From CAVVGZ01 sp963747965 (GTDB lineage Bacteria > Chloroflexota > Anaerolineae > Anaerolineales > Anaerolineaceae): 64,000 bases of DNA. A program made the position numbers and the translations under genes. The stretch is from NCBI GenBank assembly GCA_963747965.1, contig CAVVGZ010000005.1, positions 186,001-250,000 on the forward strand, read 5' to 3'. Below, one piece after another: positions 16,155 through 25,900 of this stretch (its first letter is position 1; the number at the start of each line of letters is the position of its first letter). The notes beneath the pieces are model-generated. The model was not told the origin of the DNA. It ran no database searches and saw only the letters and a program-made list of their open reading frames with translations.

Positions 16155-17789
16155 TTAATAATCGGGCATCTGAGGAGCCATCTGCGGCTTCTCTTTTTCC
16201 GGAATATCTGTAATCAAGGCTTCAGTGGTCAATATCATGGCTGCGATAGATGTCGCATTTTCCAGTGCGCCGCGGGTAACTTTTGCGGGATCAATCACAC
16301 CACCTTTTACCATATCTCCGTACTCGCAAGTTAAGACATCGTATCCGATGCGGTCATTCTTGGCTTTTTTCTGGGCCTGGCGAACATTCTCAAGAACCAC
16401 AGAGCCATCCTCTCCGGCATTTTCCGCAATTTTTCTCATAGGGATTTCCAGAGCCTTGCGGACAATTTTTACACCGGTTTGTTCATCATCAGATGCCATT
16501 TTGAGTCCATCGAGGGAGCTCATCGCATTAATCAGGGCTACACCACCACCCGGTACGATACCTTCTTCAACAGCTGCACGCGTGGCAGATAAGGCATCTT
16601 CAACGCGGTGTTTCTTTTCTTTGAGCTCAGTCTCGGTTGCAGCGCCAACACGGATAATGGCTACACCACCGGATAACTTGGCTAAACGTTCCTGAAGTTT
16701 TTCGCGGTCGTAATCGCTGGTTGATTTGTCGATTTCAACCCGGATCTGTTCGATACGGCCTTTGATTTTCTTCTCATCACCCTTACCGCCAATGATGGTT
16801 GTATTTTCTTTATCTGCGATAACTTTTTCAGCTTTGCCAAGGTCAGCAACACTTACGGTTTCCAGTTTGCGCCCGGTCTCTTCAGAAATAACCTCTGCAC
16901 CGGTCAGGTCAGCAATGTCCTGAAGCATGGCTTTACGGCGATCGCCGAAACCGGGGGCTTTTACAGCAAGTACATTAAGCATGCCACGCAGTTTATTGAG
17001 GACCAGGGTGGCAAGAGCCTCACCATCGATATCCTCTGCGACCAGAACAAGTTCGCGCCGTCCGGATTGAACTAAATTCTCAAGCAGGGGGATGATATCT
17101 GCTGCGGCAGAAATTTTCTTGTCATAGATCAGAATATAGGGCTCATTAATGACGGCTTCCATATGTTCTGAATCGGTAATGAAGTAGGGTGAAATATATC
17201 CGCGGTCAAATTGCATACCTTCAACATATTCGGTTTCAAATTCGAGACCCTTGGATTCTTCAACGGTGATAACGCCATCTTTTCCAACCTTGTCCATTAC
17301 TTCGGCAATCAGATCGCCGATTGCGCGATCCTGGGCGGAAATGGAAGCAACGTTGGCGATATCTTCTTTGGTGGCGATGTCAATAGCCTGTTTTCTGATG
17401 GCATCCGCAACAGCCTTGGATGCTGCTTCGATGCCGTGTTTTAGAAGCATCGGGTTGGCACCGGCGGCCAGGGTTTTCAGGCCTTCGGAAACAATGGCGT
17501 GCGCCAGGACGGTGGATGTGGTGGTGCCGTCACCGGCGATGTCATTGGTTTTAGTCGCAGCTTCTTTAAGAAGCTGGGCGCCCATATTCTGGAAGGGATC
17601 TTCCAGTTCAATTTCTTTTGCAACGGTCACACCATCATGGGTGATGGTTGGGGAACCGAATTTCCGATCAATCGCAACATTACGGCCCTTTGGTCCAAGA
17701 GTGGTTGCTACTGAAGTTGCTACTACATCGATACCTTCCCTGAGTCGGCGTCGTGCTTCCTCTGAGAAAATTATTTGTTTGGCTGCCAT
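16155..17789 (-). CDS. groL: Chaperonin GroEL
   Basis: This is a 544-residue 60-kDa chaperonin. Recognisable blocks include ATTLGPKGRNVAIDRKFG, ATP-binding AGDGTTTSTVLAHAI, KVGKDGVITVEES, the AAVEEGIVPGGGVAL signature and NAGEDGSVVLENV. The C-terminus ends QMAPQMPDY and lacks the Gly-Gly-Met tail of E. coli GroEL. It is the second gene of the groESL operon, 38 bp after groS. Confidence 0.99.
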   Translation of the reverse strand: MAAKQIIFSEEARRRLREGIDVVATSVATTLGPKGRNVAIDRKFGSPTITHDGVTVAKEIELEDPFQNMGAQLLKEAATKTNDIAGDGTTTSTVLAHAIVSEGLKTLAAGANPMLLKHGIEAASKAVADAIRKQAIDIATKEDIANVASISAQDRAIGDLIAEVMDKVGKDGVITVEESKGLEFETEYVEGMQFDRGYISPYFITDSEHMEAVINEPYILIYDKKISAAADIIPLLENLVQSGRRELVLVAEDIDGEALATLVLNKLRGMLNVLAVKAPGFGDRRKAMLQDIADLTGAEVISEETGRKLETVSVADLGKAEKVIADKENTTIIGGKGDEKKIKGRIEQIRVEIDKSTSDYDREKLQERLAKLSGGVAIIRVGAATETELKEKKHRVEDALSATRAAVEEGIVPGGGVALINAMSSLDGLKMASDDEQTGVKIVRKALEIPMRKIAENAGEDGSVVLENVRQAQKKAKNDRIGYDVLTCEYGDMVKGGVIDPAKVTRGALENATSIAAMILTTEALITDIPEKEKPQMAPQMPDY

Positions 17790-17827
17790 ATACTTATACT
17801 CCTTCTATGCAATATGAATGTGTTAAA

Positions 17828-18121
17828 TTACTCAACAATAGCGAGGACATCGCTTTCGCGCAGGATCAACAATTTTTTGCTATCAACCTTAATTTCGGTT
17901 CCGCCATATTTCGCAAATAAAATTGTGTCACCAACTTTGATATCCATGGGAATGCGTTCCCCTTTCTCATTGCGGTCTCCAGGACCAACAGAGAGGACGA
18001 TGCCTTTTTGTGGTTTTTCTTTTGCGGTTTCCGGTAAAACGATACCGCTTGCGGTTTTATCTTCCTGTTCGACCGGTTCCACGACCACGCGGGCTCCTAA
18101 AGGTTTGAATTTCATTGTCAT
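17828..18121 (-). CDS. groS: Co-chaperonin GroES
   Basis: This 97-residue GroES has FKPLGARVVVEPVEQEDKTASGIVLPE and the end KKLLILRESDVLAIVE; the mobile loop is at TASGIVLP. The ATG at 18121 is favoured because GGAGG sits 5 bp upstream. A longer reading from 18169 would begin inside the CIRCE operator region and is rejected. It forms an operon with groL under the CIRCE element. Confidence 0.97.
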   Translation of the reverse strand: MTMKFKPLGARVVVEPVEQEDKTASGIVLPETAKEKPQKGIVLSVGPGDRNEKGERIPMDIKVGDTILFAKYGGTEIKVDSKKLLILRESDVLAIVE

Positions 18122-18162
18122 ACATGCCTCCAGATAATGGATTAATTGAAATTTTTGGTATT

Positions 18163-18189
18163 TTAGCACTCAATAGGTTAGAGTGCTAA
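18163..18189. promoter_or_regulatory. CIRCE operator (HrcA binding site)
   Basis: TTAGCACTC-N9-GAGTGCTAA matches the CIRCE consensus at all 18 positions. It lies between the groES promoter and start codon, so HrcA should repress groESL and release it on heat shock. The hrcA gene itself is not in the window. Confidence 0.97.
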
Positions 18190-18199
18190 GTCGTATAAA

Positions 18200-18227
18200 A
18201 TAATACCATCTTTTTTATATAAGTCAA
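18200..18227 (-). promoter_or_regulatory. groES-groEL promoter
   Basis: On the minus strand, TTGACT (18227-18222) and TATTAT (18205-18200) are separated by 16 bp and lie immediately upstream of CIRCE, the standard vegetative-promoter arrangement for HrcA-controlled groE operons. Confidence 0.8.
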
Positions 18228-18271
18228 GAGGATGGATTCATTTCTTACAAAATTCTGATATTGAAAAGCAA

Positions 18272-19609
18272 TTAACGGGAAGAATAACCAAAAGAAGCAC
18301 AAATTTGTTCGTTTGCTTCAACAATCTGAATGATACTGGGTTCGTTGGAGAATCCGCCGCGGACCTGTTGAAGGACATCAATTGCCTGTTCGCAATAATC
18401 ATTATTCTTTCGGTGCAGGCCTGCCAGGGCGGAGGCATAGGTATAGTAATTCACAACAGTGGATGGGGACAGCGGCATTCCTTCAACAATGTATTGGGCA
18501 TCGTAGGTTTCACACGGATCACCCTGGCGTGCTTCGCAGCTTTCGGCAGCAGTACAGCCTTTTACCGAGCATTTTAACGCAACAATAGCTGATTCATAGT
18601 TGCGTGATTTAAAATACACCATGCCAAGCGTAGCATATACTTCCGGATTGGTAGGGTCAAATTGGATTGCTTTCTGAACATTTTTCGTTGCCGCAAAGAA
18701 TTCACCAATTTGCGCATAAGTCCTGCCGATGGCGATATAAGGCAGGGGATCTTTTATGCCGAGCTGTTCATTTATGTTTGCCGCCTTTGCAAAATACTCC
18801 AGAGCCAATTCGTATTGCTTGAGCTGCCGGTAATTGACCCCGATGCGGATATATAGAAAGGTCAGGCTCGGGTTGATGTTTACTGCTTCCTGGTAATAAC
18901 GGATTGCTTCTGGATAATCACCTAACGTCTCCATCACATACCCGTAGATTCGCTGTACATCCATCAGGGAGGGATCACGTGTGATAGCCTGTTCAATATA
19001 ACTTTGTGCCTGAATCAGGCGCTGCTGATCGATATATATTTCTGCCAGGTAAGCCAATGCCAGCGTGTTCTGAGGGTCCAGAACGATAGCCCTCTGCGCT
19101 TCCTGCTCGGCTTCAGTCAGGTACATGTCTGTTTCGGTTCCAGCCAGGATAGGGTTGGAGCGCCAGTTAAGAACGAAAGCTTTAATCGCATGGGCGCTGC
19201 TGTTGTCAGGCTGAGCTTCAATTGCCTTATTAATGGAAGCAATCGCTTCATCCAGGCGGGTTCGTTTTTCTGCATCGGTAGTTAACATGGCGGAGGAATA
19301 GGTCTGGATTCTTGCAAGCTCACTCCAAATTTGAGCGTTATCTGGATCGAACTCTAAAGCCTGCTTGTACGCAGAAATTGCCGCTCCCAGGTTACCTGCA
19401 TTGAAATGGGCGCTGCCTTCCTGTGCATAGGAATCGGATGTGCGGGTGGGTGTTGGCGTGGGTTCAAAAGGAGATTGGATTTTGTCAGTTTGAACCGCCT
19501 GTAGAATAAATAAACTGACCAGGATTAATCCTACCAATAACAAAGCCCGGTAAGGATTTGTCTGGGCGCGCTGTTTACGGAAATGGAGCCCTCGGCTTCT
19601 GTAATTCAT
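18272..19609 (-). CDS. Membrane-anchored TPR protein
   Basis: This 445-residue protein has a basic N-terminus (RSRGLHFRKQRAQ), one membrane segment (about residues 23-41), a Thr/Pro linker and roughly eight TPR units, for example AISAYKQALEFDPDNAQIW and AIRYYQEAVNINPSLTFLYIR. A C-terminal Cys-containing segment (CSVKGCTAAESCEARQGDPC) follows. It is a paralogue of the next gene upstream. TPR arrays bind proteins or peptides; the partner is unknown. The terminus faces outside if the single segment is a signal anchor. Confidence 0.85.
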   Translation of the reverse strand: MNYRSRGLHFRKQRAQTNPYRALLLVGLILVSLFILQAVQTDKIQSPFEPTPTPTRTSDSYAQEGSAHFNAGNLGAAISAYKQALEFDPDNAQIWSELARIQTYSSAMLTTDAEKRTRLDEAIASINKAIEAQPDNSSAHAIKAFVLNWRSNPILAGTETDMYLTEAEQEAQRAIVLDPQNTLALAYLAEIYIDQQRLIQAQSYIEQAITRDPSLMDVQRIYGYVMETLGDYPEAIRYYQEAVNINPSLTFLYIRIGVNYRQLKQYELALEYFAKAANINEQLGIKDPLPYIAIGRTYAQIGEFFAATKNVQKAIQFDPTNPEVYATLGMVYFKSRNYESAIVALKCSVKGCTAAESCEARQGDPCETYDAQYIVEGMPLSPSTVVNYYTYASALAGLHRKNNDYCEQAIDVLQQVRGGFSNEPSIIQIVEANEQICASFGYSSR

Positions 19610-19683
19610 CCTGATGTTCTTTCAATTGCCATCATTGCATTCCTGACTGGTAGTGGTTTCACACTTCTGCGGGCCACTTAAAT

Positions 19684-20949
19684 TTATTGAGAAACGTTAT
19701 CCTCCGGTGTCTCAGAAGGAACAATCTGGGGTCCGGACTCTGCAGTTTCCTCGCATATCTGAACAATTGTTTCGGCGTTGAAGATAGAGATTTCATCGGT
19801 AGGGACACCCTCCAGTAACAATTGGGAAATCTGCAGGGCTTCACCGCATTCACCGACGCGTGCCAGCGCCAACCCATAAGATGAATAATATTCTGCGATT
19901 CTGCCATAGTCCAGGGAGAGACCCGTTACTTCGGATCCTTCTGTTGTATTTCCCCCTCTTACTGCAATGCGCAGCGGCTCAATCGCTTCCAGATACTGTG
20001 CATTTCGGGAATACATGGAGCCCAGGTTGCCGTAAAGGTAAGGGTCCAGCGGATCATCCTTTACCGCCTGCTGGGCGAACTGAATGGCCTTGGCATATTC
20101 TCCAACGGTAGAATATGTTCGGGATATAAATGTGTCCGGATTGGGGTCGGCAGGATTCAGTGCATTAGCCCGGTTAAATTCCTCAATGGCTTTGTCATAC
20201 TGCTCCAAAAACCGGTAGCTTCTACCCAGCGCCAGGTGAAGATCTGCAATATTTGGATTGATTGCTATGGCGGCTTCAAACTCATTGGCAGCTTCAGTGT
20301 AATTTCCGGTGATTTCAAGGACAATTCCCCGGGAACGGTGTGTTTCAAGCGAATCCGGTGACAATGCCATTGCAGTGCGAGAAGCCTCAACTGCCTTATC
20401 CAATGTCCCAATTGTGCCAATTCCAAGCTGGGATTGGGTTGCCAGGACCTCTGCCAGGTAGGCGTAAGCTTGCGAGTTATTCGGCTCCAACTCAATTGCC
20501 TGGCGAATGGCTGCTTCTGCCACCAGGTAATCTTCCAGAAAGAAGAGTGCCCAGCCGCGAATGGCATGTGCCGTGGCATTATTAGGATTAATTAACAATG
20601 CATTCTCAGCATTTTCAACGGCTTCTTCAAAAAAATTTGTATAAACCTGGAGACGTGCGATCGCTATATAATTGGCAGGATTTTTAGGGTCCACCTGGAT
20701 AGCTGTTTTATACTGCTCTACTGCCTGTAATAATTTTCCCTGCGCTGCCAGGGTTTCCGCATCGGTAACAAATGACTCTGGAGACCTGGTCGAAGTAGGG
20801 GTTGGGATAAACAATGGTGGAGTTGCCGGGACGACAACCTGGTTTACATAAAGAGCTCCAGCCAGGAGTACCAATAAAATAAATACACGCAAGGGATTGG
20901 ATCTCCGCCGGCGTTTATGCATCGACCATTTACTACCTTTTAAGTACAT
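19684..20949 (-). CDS. Membrane-anchored TPR protein (tandem paralogue)
   Basis: This 421-residue protein has the same plan as its neighbour: a basic N-terminus (MHKRRRRSNPLR), one membrane segment (about 19-40), a Pro/Thr linker PTPTSTRSPES, and about nine TPR units such as AVEQYKTAIQVDPKNPANY and AIEEFNRANALNPADPNP. The start may be an internal Met before HKRRRR. A 74-bp gap separates it from the downstream copy, so they may share a transcript. It probably arose by tandem duplication. Confidence 0.85.
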   Translation of the reverse strand: MYLKGSKWSMHKRRRRSNPLRVFILLVLLAGALYVNQVVVPATPPLFIPTPTSTRSPESFVTDAETLAAQGKLLQAVEQYKTAIQVDPKNPANYIAIARLQVYTNFFEEAVENAENALLINPNNATAHAIRGWALFFLEDYLVAEAAIRQAIELEPNNSQAYAYLAEVLATQSQLGIGTIGTLDKAVEASRTAMALSPDSLETHRSRGIVLEITGNYTEAANEFEAAIAINPNIADLHLALGRSYRFLEQYDKAIEEFNRANALNPADPNPDTFISRTYSTVGEYAKAIQFAQQAVKDDPLDPYLYGNLGSMYSRNAQYLEAIEPLRIAVRGGNTTEGSEVTGLSLDYGRIAEYYSSYGLALARVGECGEALQISQLLLEGVPTDEISIFNAETIVQICEETAESGPQIVPSETPEDNVSQ

Positions 20950-21148
20950 ATTCTCATCTTACCATCATTTTTTTAAGGGTGTCAAGATTGGGGGAGTTCC
21001 TGCAACGTAACCTGGCGAATCAGGGAGCCCAAACCAAAACACATATAATGGTCGATGTTTTCCGAAATTGGGATGGATGTTTCCTGGATTATTGATTATA
21101 GGGTCAGCGACTCAAAAAATTGAATATTTCCAATATTTTCGAGAATAA

Positions 21149-23221
21149 TCATGGAAGACAACCGATGTTCTGGTTTACCTGGTTGATAGTATCGGTTTTT
21201 GTTTTTGATGGGGGTGTACTTGTTACAAGTTGATCCCAAAAACCACACAGGTAATCCTGGTATCTTGCCGTATTAATCTGATTTGAGGCGACCATTAATT
21301 CACCAGCATTTTGCCACATACCTTTCTGGGCATAGCCTCGGATAAAGGGGAGCCATTCATGCGGTGTTTTAACCCACGGATCACTTGGATAATTTCCAGC
21401 TGCCAGGATCATGTTTCCATAATCTACAATATCATCCCATTTCGCATCTTGTTGGGCAAGGGCAGCTTTTTGATAAAGATAACAAAAGCCATGGTCCGGT
21501 TCTTTACCAAGGATATCTTTGGGTGGATAACCCTCTTCCGGAGGCTTGTCTGAGATCAACCCCAGGTTAGACACCATCAATGACTGCCGGGTGTGAAGGA
21601 AAAGATCAGGATTGTTAATGTCATCTTGAGTTAGTATCCTGAGACAATTCGCTCTGCCGGGATCATAATAAACCATAATACTTTGCGAAAGCGAGCCATC
21701 AAATAATAAAGAGCGAAATTGGGTATGCAGATTAACATTTTTACCCTGGTTGAAATTTTCAGCCATTTCTGGGCGGAGGATATATGCCCAATAGCTCAGC
21801 TTTTCAGGATTTTCTGGTTGAGGATATAGAAAATTTATAGCTGAAGAGGTAGAAAATAATCCCTGGTTTGGAAAAAATTCTGTTTCAAATATTAATGCAG
21901 TTCCTTTTTCAATGGAAGGTGCACGCCAGGATAACTGCCAGTAGAAGTCGGTTTGATTTTTCCAGATATTGGCATACTCTGTGCCGATCAGGTATTGGTA
22001 GCCGCTGAATAATGCCAAAACTGCTGCTGATAGGAATGTAAATATTTTTGGATTCCGGGTAATCTGAGAAATCATGAAAGCCCAGACCAGGCTTGCACCC
22101 ATTATAGCTGGCAGGGCATACCGATTCGAGTGGTAATCATCAAGAATTTGTCTTCCAGATATCCAGGCAGGTGCTGCTCCAAGCAGGATTGCAACCAATC
22201 CCATCACTAATAATCCCCAATTAACTGGATGATCGGAAAGTGGCTGGAAAACCTTCAATTTCCATGCGATTGTGAAAAAGATACTAACAAAAATAAAAAT
22301 TCCAATTACCACCAACCAGGAACCAATTACTGGATCAGGAACTCGCAATGAGCGCGGGATCTGGCTGATACCCAGGTCAATGACGCCCTGCCAGGAACCT
22401 AATAATATTTGGTAGGTTTCTACTAAAGCGAGTATGACTAAATGCCTCAGGGTGGAAAACGGTTCCGATATTAAAGAATATAGGAGCTCGGGTTTATAAG
22501 GATCTTCTCCGGGGAGTCTGATCATCATCAATCTGTAAACCAGGTAAAAAATATCAAACAAAAAATAAGGAGTAAAACCCTTAGCAACAGCAAGGATCTT
22601 ACTCTGGATTTTTTCATAATCAGGAGCGATTAAAATCCATAGTATGATCAATCTCAATGCTTCCAGGGGCATAAAATACTCGGTTATTGTTAATTGAGCA
22701 GCCGAGAAAATCAGTGAAATAATCACCAGCAATACACGGTGTTTTGGATCCTTGATTGATCTAACCATCGCAATGAAGGATATGAATAGAAAAATATACT
22801 GGATATATTGTTGGTGGAAAGTAACAGAAATTGGATATTGTGTAAAAACCGGGTAAACCAGGAAAATGGCTGAAGCAAGCAGGTTGGTCTTGAAAGTACT
22901 GATCTTGATGTCAGAGAGCAGCTGAAATAACAGGCATGCAGCGAGCCAGCGGGATAACAAAACAAACACCTGCCAATTTAATGGAGAATATCCCAATATT
23001 GAATTGAGTACTATATGTGTCCAGGCTGAAAGTGGACGGTCTTCTGCATAGTATTGCCAGTATCCATCCGGGCCATAAAGACGATTGACAAGTAGTTTAG
23101 CCCAGTCATCCCAATAATATCCATGTTGGTTGATCAGCAGTCCGTAGCAAAAAATGCAGATGCCAGCAAGGAACAATGGAGCCGCAAACCTCAAGATATT
23201 TTTCTGACTTATCGAAAACAT
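21149..23221 (-). CDS. Polytopic membrane protein, possible GT-C glycosyltransferase
   Basis: This 690-residue protein has about ten to twelve hydrophobic segments in its first ~420 residues and a soluble C-terminal part of ~270 residues. In the first external loop, just after the first membrane segment, YYWDDWAKLL carries two adjacent acidic residues. This is the position and style of the catalytic loop in GT-C fold transferases using lipid-linked sugars. I see no motif that fixes the subfamily, so the enzymatic role is a proposal. It is transcribed alone; upstream 23222-23490 holds no gene. Confidence 0.65.
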   Translation of the reverse strand: MFSISQKNILRFAAPLFLAGICIFCYGLLINQHGYYWDDWAKLLVNRLYGPDGYWQYYAEDRPLSAWTHIVLNSILGYSPLNWQVFVLLSRWLAACLLFQLLSDIKISTFKTNLLASAIFLVYPVFTQYPISVTFHQQYIQYIFLFISFIAMVRSIKDPKHRVLLVIISLIFSAAQLTITEYFMPLEALRLIILWILIAPDYEKIQSKILAVAKGFTPYFLFDIFYLVYRLMMIRLPGEDPYKPELLYSLISEPFSTLRHLVILALVETYQILLGSWQGVIDLGISQIPRSLRVPDPVIGSWLVVIGIFIFVSIFFTIAWKLKVFQPLSDHPVNWGLLVMGLVAILLGAAPAWISGRQILDDYHSNRYALPAIMGASLVWAFMISQITRNPKIFTFLSAAVLALFSGYQYLIGTEYANIWKNQTDFYWQLSWRAPSIEKGTALIFETEFFPNQGLFSTSSAINFLYPQPENPEKLSYWAYILRPEMAENFNQGKNVNLHTQFRSLLFDGSLSQSIMVYYDPGRANCLRILTQDDINNPDLFLHTRQSLMVSNLGLISDKPPEEGYPPKDILGKEPDHGFCYLYQKAALAQQDAKWDDIVDYGNMILAAGNYPSDPWVKTPHEWLPFIRGYAQKGMWQNAGELMVASNQINTARYQDYLCGFWDQLVTSTPPSKTKTDTINQVNQNIGCLP

Positions 23222-23490
23222 AACGGGGGCTCCTGATTAGGTTCTAAATTTTTTGAAAGGGTTCAAATAGATGAGACCAACGAATTATTTTATTGACTTG
23301 CTTGAGAATTATTTTCCGGTAATTATCTCTCGAAAATGATAGCACTAATTGTTATCCGGTTCAATCCCAAATTTTATTAATTTCAATAAATAAGCAAATT
23401 GATAGTTGAAAGAGAACTATCCATAAAAAGGTTGTTAATGAAGCAGTGCTATAATTAAATATCAACTGAAAGATCCTGAAGAAAGAAATT

Positions 23491-23712
23491 TTGAAGGAAA
23501 TATATTCTGCCATTATCCCGAACCTCTCAGAAAAGATCATCCTGGTTACCGGAAGCAGAAGGATTGGTGCAGCTGTTTCAATCCGGTTAGATTAAGCCAG
23601 GGCAGCGATAATTATCCACTGCCACGATAATCTGGCCGGACCAGTGCGGATGGTCGATGAAGTCAAGGAACAGCATGATTTGTATTGCTCTGGTTATGAG
23701 GCTTACCCGTAA
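23491..23712 (+). pseudogene. Remnant of a short-chain dehydrogenase (SDR) gene
   Basis: One continuous frame reads KIILVTGSRRIGAAVSIRL, a stop (TAA at 23593), then ARAAIIIHCHDNLAG...RMVDEVKEQ. This matches the N-terminal Rossmann segment of SDR enzymes (TGxxxxIGxA, then the second beta strand). The rest of the gene is absent. The fragment lies 42 bp before trmD and is probably a decayed gene rather than an expressed one. Confidence 0.65.
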
Positions 23713-23754
23713 AGCCAGACCTTCTGCAACCCAAATAAATATAACGGCGTAATT

Positions 23755-24525
23755 ATGATAATCATTGACGTTTTTAGCCTTTTCCCGGAAGTATTTCAAC
23801 CCTACCTGGCAATCTCCATCATTCAGCGTGCCATCCAGAATAAGATCCTTGAAGTTCATGTTTATAATATACGGGACTGGGCTTTGGATAAACATCACGT
23901 GACCGATGATGTTCCATATGGCGGCGGGGGTGGGATGGTCATGAAACCCGAGCCGGTGTTTGCTGCAGTGGAAAGTGTCCTGGGTAGTCCTCCAGAATGC
24001 CCGGTAATCTTAATGACCCCGCAGGGTAGGACTTTTAACCATGCCATGGCTGCCAACCTGGCAGGAAAGGAACATTTTGCATTGGTTTGCGGGCGTTACG
24101 AGGGATTTGATGAAAGGATCCGCCAGCACCTGGCGTCTGATGAAATTTCTGTTGGGGATTTTGTTCTTACCGGAGGCGAACTACCGGCACTGATGGTTAT
24201 TGATGCTGTTAGCCGCCTGGTTCCGGGGACCCTGGGATCCCCCTGGGGAGCTGAGGATGATTCGCATGCCTCTGGTTTACTTGAGTACCCCCACTATACC
24301 CGTCCTGCCGAGTTTCGCGGCTGGAGAGTGCCGGAGGTGCTGCTCTCCGGTAACCATGCTGAAATTGAGCGGTGGCGAAGGCAGCAAGCCTTGCAGCGCA
24401 CGCAGCAGCGTCGTCCGGATTTACTGGATAGTGCTTCCCTATCTCCACAAGAGGTGGTTTATCTGAATGGAATAAAGGATAGGGCATCCAACACGGATGA
24501 ATTTCCTGAGGAAATTATTTCTTAA
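23755..24525 (+). CDS. trmD: tRNA (guanine-N1-)-methyltransferase TrmD
   Basis: TrmD methylates G37 of tRNAs reading CNN codons, using SAM bound in a trefoil knot. The 256-residue protein starts MIIIDVFSLFPEVFQPYL and has DDVPYGGGGGMVMKPEP, GRYEGFDERIRQ and DFVLTGGELPALMVIDAV, the core family motifs. It is slightly longer than usual, with a C-terminal helical extension. It stands apart from rpsP, rimM and rplS, with which it is often grouped. Confidence 0.97.
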   Translation: MIIIDVFSLFPEVFQPYLAISIIQRAIQNKILEVHVYNIRDWALDKHHVTDDVPYGGGGGMVMKPEPVFAAVESVLGSPPECPVILMTPQGRTFNHAMAANLAGKEHFALVCGRYEGFDERIRQHLASDEISVGDFVLTGGELPALMVIDAVSRLVPGTLGSPWGAEDDSHASGLLEYPHYTRPAEFRGWRVPEVLLSGNHAEIERWRRQQALQRTQQRRPDLLDSASLSPQEVVYLNGIKDRASNTDEFPEEIIS

Positions 24526-24551
24526 ATTTATTAATTTATTATTAAATCGTC

Positions 24552-24580
24552 TTGCAAGTGTAACCAGAATCGTATATACT
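24552..24580 (+). promoter_or_regulatory. Promoter of the BMP lipoprotein gene
   Basis: TTGCAA (24552-24557) and TATACT (24575-24580) are separated by 17 bp. The leader to the ATG at 24665 would be about 78 nt. I see no recognisable riboswitch in it. Confidence 0.65.
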
Positions 24581-24664
24581 TAGCTATAAGGTGGGGAGGA
24601 ACTACCTCGTTGTTTCAAAATCCAAATCAATCATATTTGTGTTAATCCATAGGAGGAAAAGAGT

Positions 24665-25732
24665 ATGTATAAAAGATTGTCAATTTTCATATCCATAATA
24701 ATGCTGGCTTCACTGCTTTTAAGCGCATGCGCGCCCGCGGCAACCCCTGCACCGGCTGCAGAAACAAAAATTAAAGTCTGCGAAGTTACAGATACCGGTG
24801 GTGTAGATGACAAATCCTTCAATGCCACTGCCTGGAAAGGTGTTGAGGACGCCATAGCACAACTGGGCGTAGAAGGCAAATATCTTGAATCCCAGGAAGT
24901 TGCCGATTATGAGAAGAACATTAATGCGTTCATCGAAGAGAAATGCGATTTGATCATCACGGTTGGTTTCTTCTTAGGGGATGCTACCAAGGCTGCTGCC
25001 GAAGCCAACCCTGATCAGAAATTCTCCATTATTGACAATGCGTATGATCCTCCCATAGCCAATGTACAGACCCAGATATTCAATACCGACGAAGCCGCTT
25101 TCCTGGCTGGTTATGTGGCCGCTGGCGTGTCCAAGACTGGAAAAATTGGCACGTTTGGCGGTTTCCCCATCCCGACTGTGACGATCTTCATGGACGGCCT
25201 TGCTCGCGGTGTGGCTGCCTACAATGAAAAACACGGCACGGCCGTGGAAGTCCTGGGTTGGGATCCTGCTGCTCCGGATGCCGGATTGTTCAGTTCATCC
25301 TTCGACGACCAGACCAAAGGTAAAGAACTGGGTATCTCCCTGATGGATGAAGGCGCTGACATCATTATGCCGGTTGCTGGGCCGGTTGGTCTGGGGACCG
25401 CTGCTGCCGTGAAAGAACGCGGTAATGCTTATATTATCGGTGTTGATAATGACTGGGCAGTTGTGAACTCAGACTACGCCGGCATCACCTTGACCTCAGT
25501 CATGAAGTTGATGGATGCCACTGTTTTGGAAGCTACCAAATCGGTTGTGGATGGAACCTACAAGGGCGGTGAAGGTGCTGTTATCGGCACCCTGGCCAAT
25601 AACGGTGTTGGACTGGCTCCTTTCCATGATCTGGACAGCCTTGTATCAGCTGAGCTTAAAGCAGAAGTGGAAGCATTAAAAGCAGAAATCATTGCTGGAA
25701 ATGTCGTGACTGGACCAAGCCACCCAGAATAA
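24665..25732 (+). CDS. BMP-family ABC importer lipoprotein (nucleoside-type)
   Basis: This 355-residue substrate-binding lipoprotein has a signal peptide ending in the lipobox LLSAC (Cys at about residue 21). It contains the Bmp/PnrA/Med family landmarks KVCEVTDTGGVDDKSFNATAWKG, ITVGFFLGDATKAAAEANPDQKF and the GVDNDWA segment. Family members bind purine nucleosides or related compounds. The ABC genes that follow complete a BMP-type importer, although a strong terminator separates this gene from them. That arrangement would yield extra binding-protein mRNA, with readthrough or a second promoter for the rest. Confidence 0.94.
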   Translation: MYKRLSIFISIIMLASLLLSACAPAATPAPAAETKIKVCEVTDTGGVDDKSFNATAWKGVEDAIAQLGVEGKYLESQEVADYEKNINAFIEEKCDLIITVGFFLGDATKAAAEANPDQKFSIIDNAYDPPIANVQTQIFNTDEAAFLAGYVAAGVSKTGKIGTFGGFPIPTVTIFMDGLARGVAAYNEKHGTAVEVLGWDPAAPDAGLFSSSFDDQTKGKELGISLMDEGADIIMPVAGPVGLGTAAAVKERGNAYIIGVDNDWAVVNSDYAGITLTSVMKLMDATVLEATKSVVDGTYKGGEGAVIGTLANNGVGLAPFHDLDSLVSAELKAEVEALKAEIIAGNVVTGPSHPE

Positions 25733-25765
25733 GTCGGTGGGCAAAATTAATAAAATGTGAAGAAG

Positions 25766-25797
25766 AGGACTGGTGTTAAAGCACCAGTCCTTTTTTT
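25766..25797 (+). terminator. Terminator after BMP gene
   Basis: A 10-bp perfect stem (25766-25775 with 25782-25791, loop TTAAAG) is followed by seven T (25791-25797). Confidence 0.93.
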
Positions 25798-25900
25798 GAA
25801 AAAACGGACTTGTTTTAAGGAAAGGCTCAACGTTATTTATTATTAATCCATTATGATAGAATAATGAAACAAATAGATCGCATACCCATTGGAGATCAGT

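Noticed and set aside
17251..17817. 188-codon plus-strand frame opposite groEL
   Set aside because: It is a shadow of the highly conserved groEL coding strand.
23587..23898. 103-codon minus-strand frame overlapping the trmD start
   Set aside because: It overlaps trmD and the SDR remnant, both recognisable on the plus strand, and has no similarity I can see.
24581..24664. Riboswitch in the leader of the BMP gene
   Set aside because: The leader is short and shows no purine-riboswitch core or other aptamer pattern I recognise.
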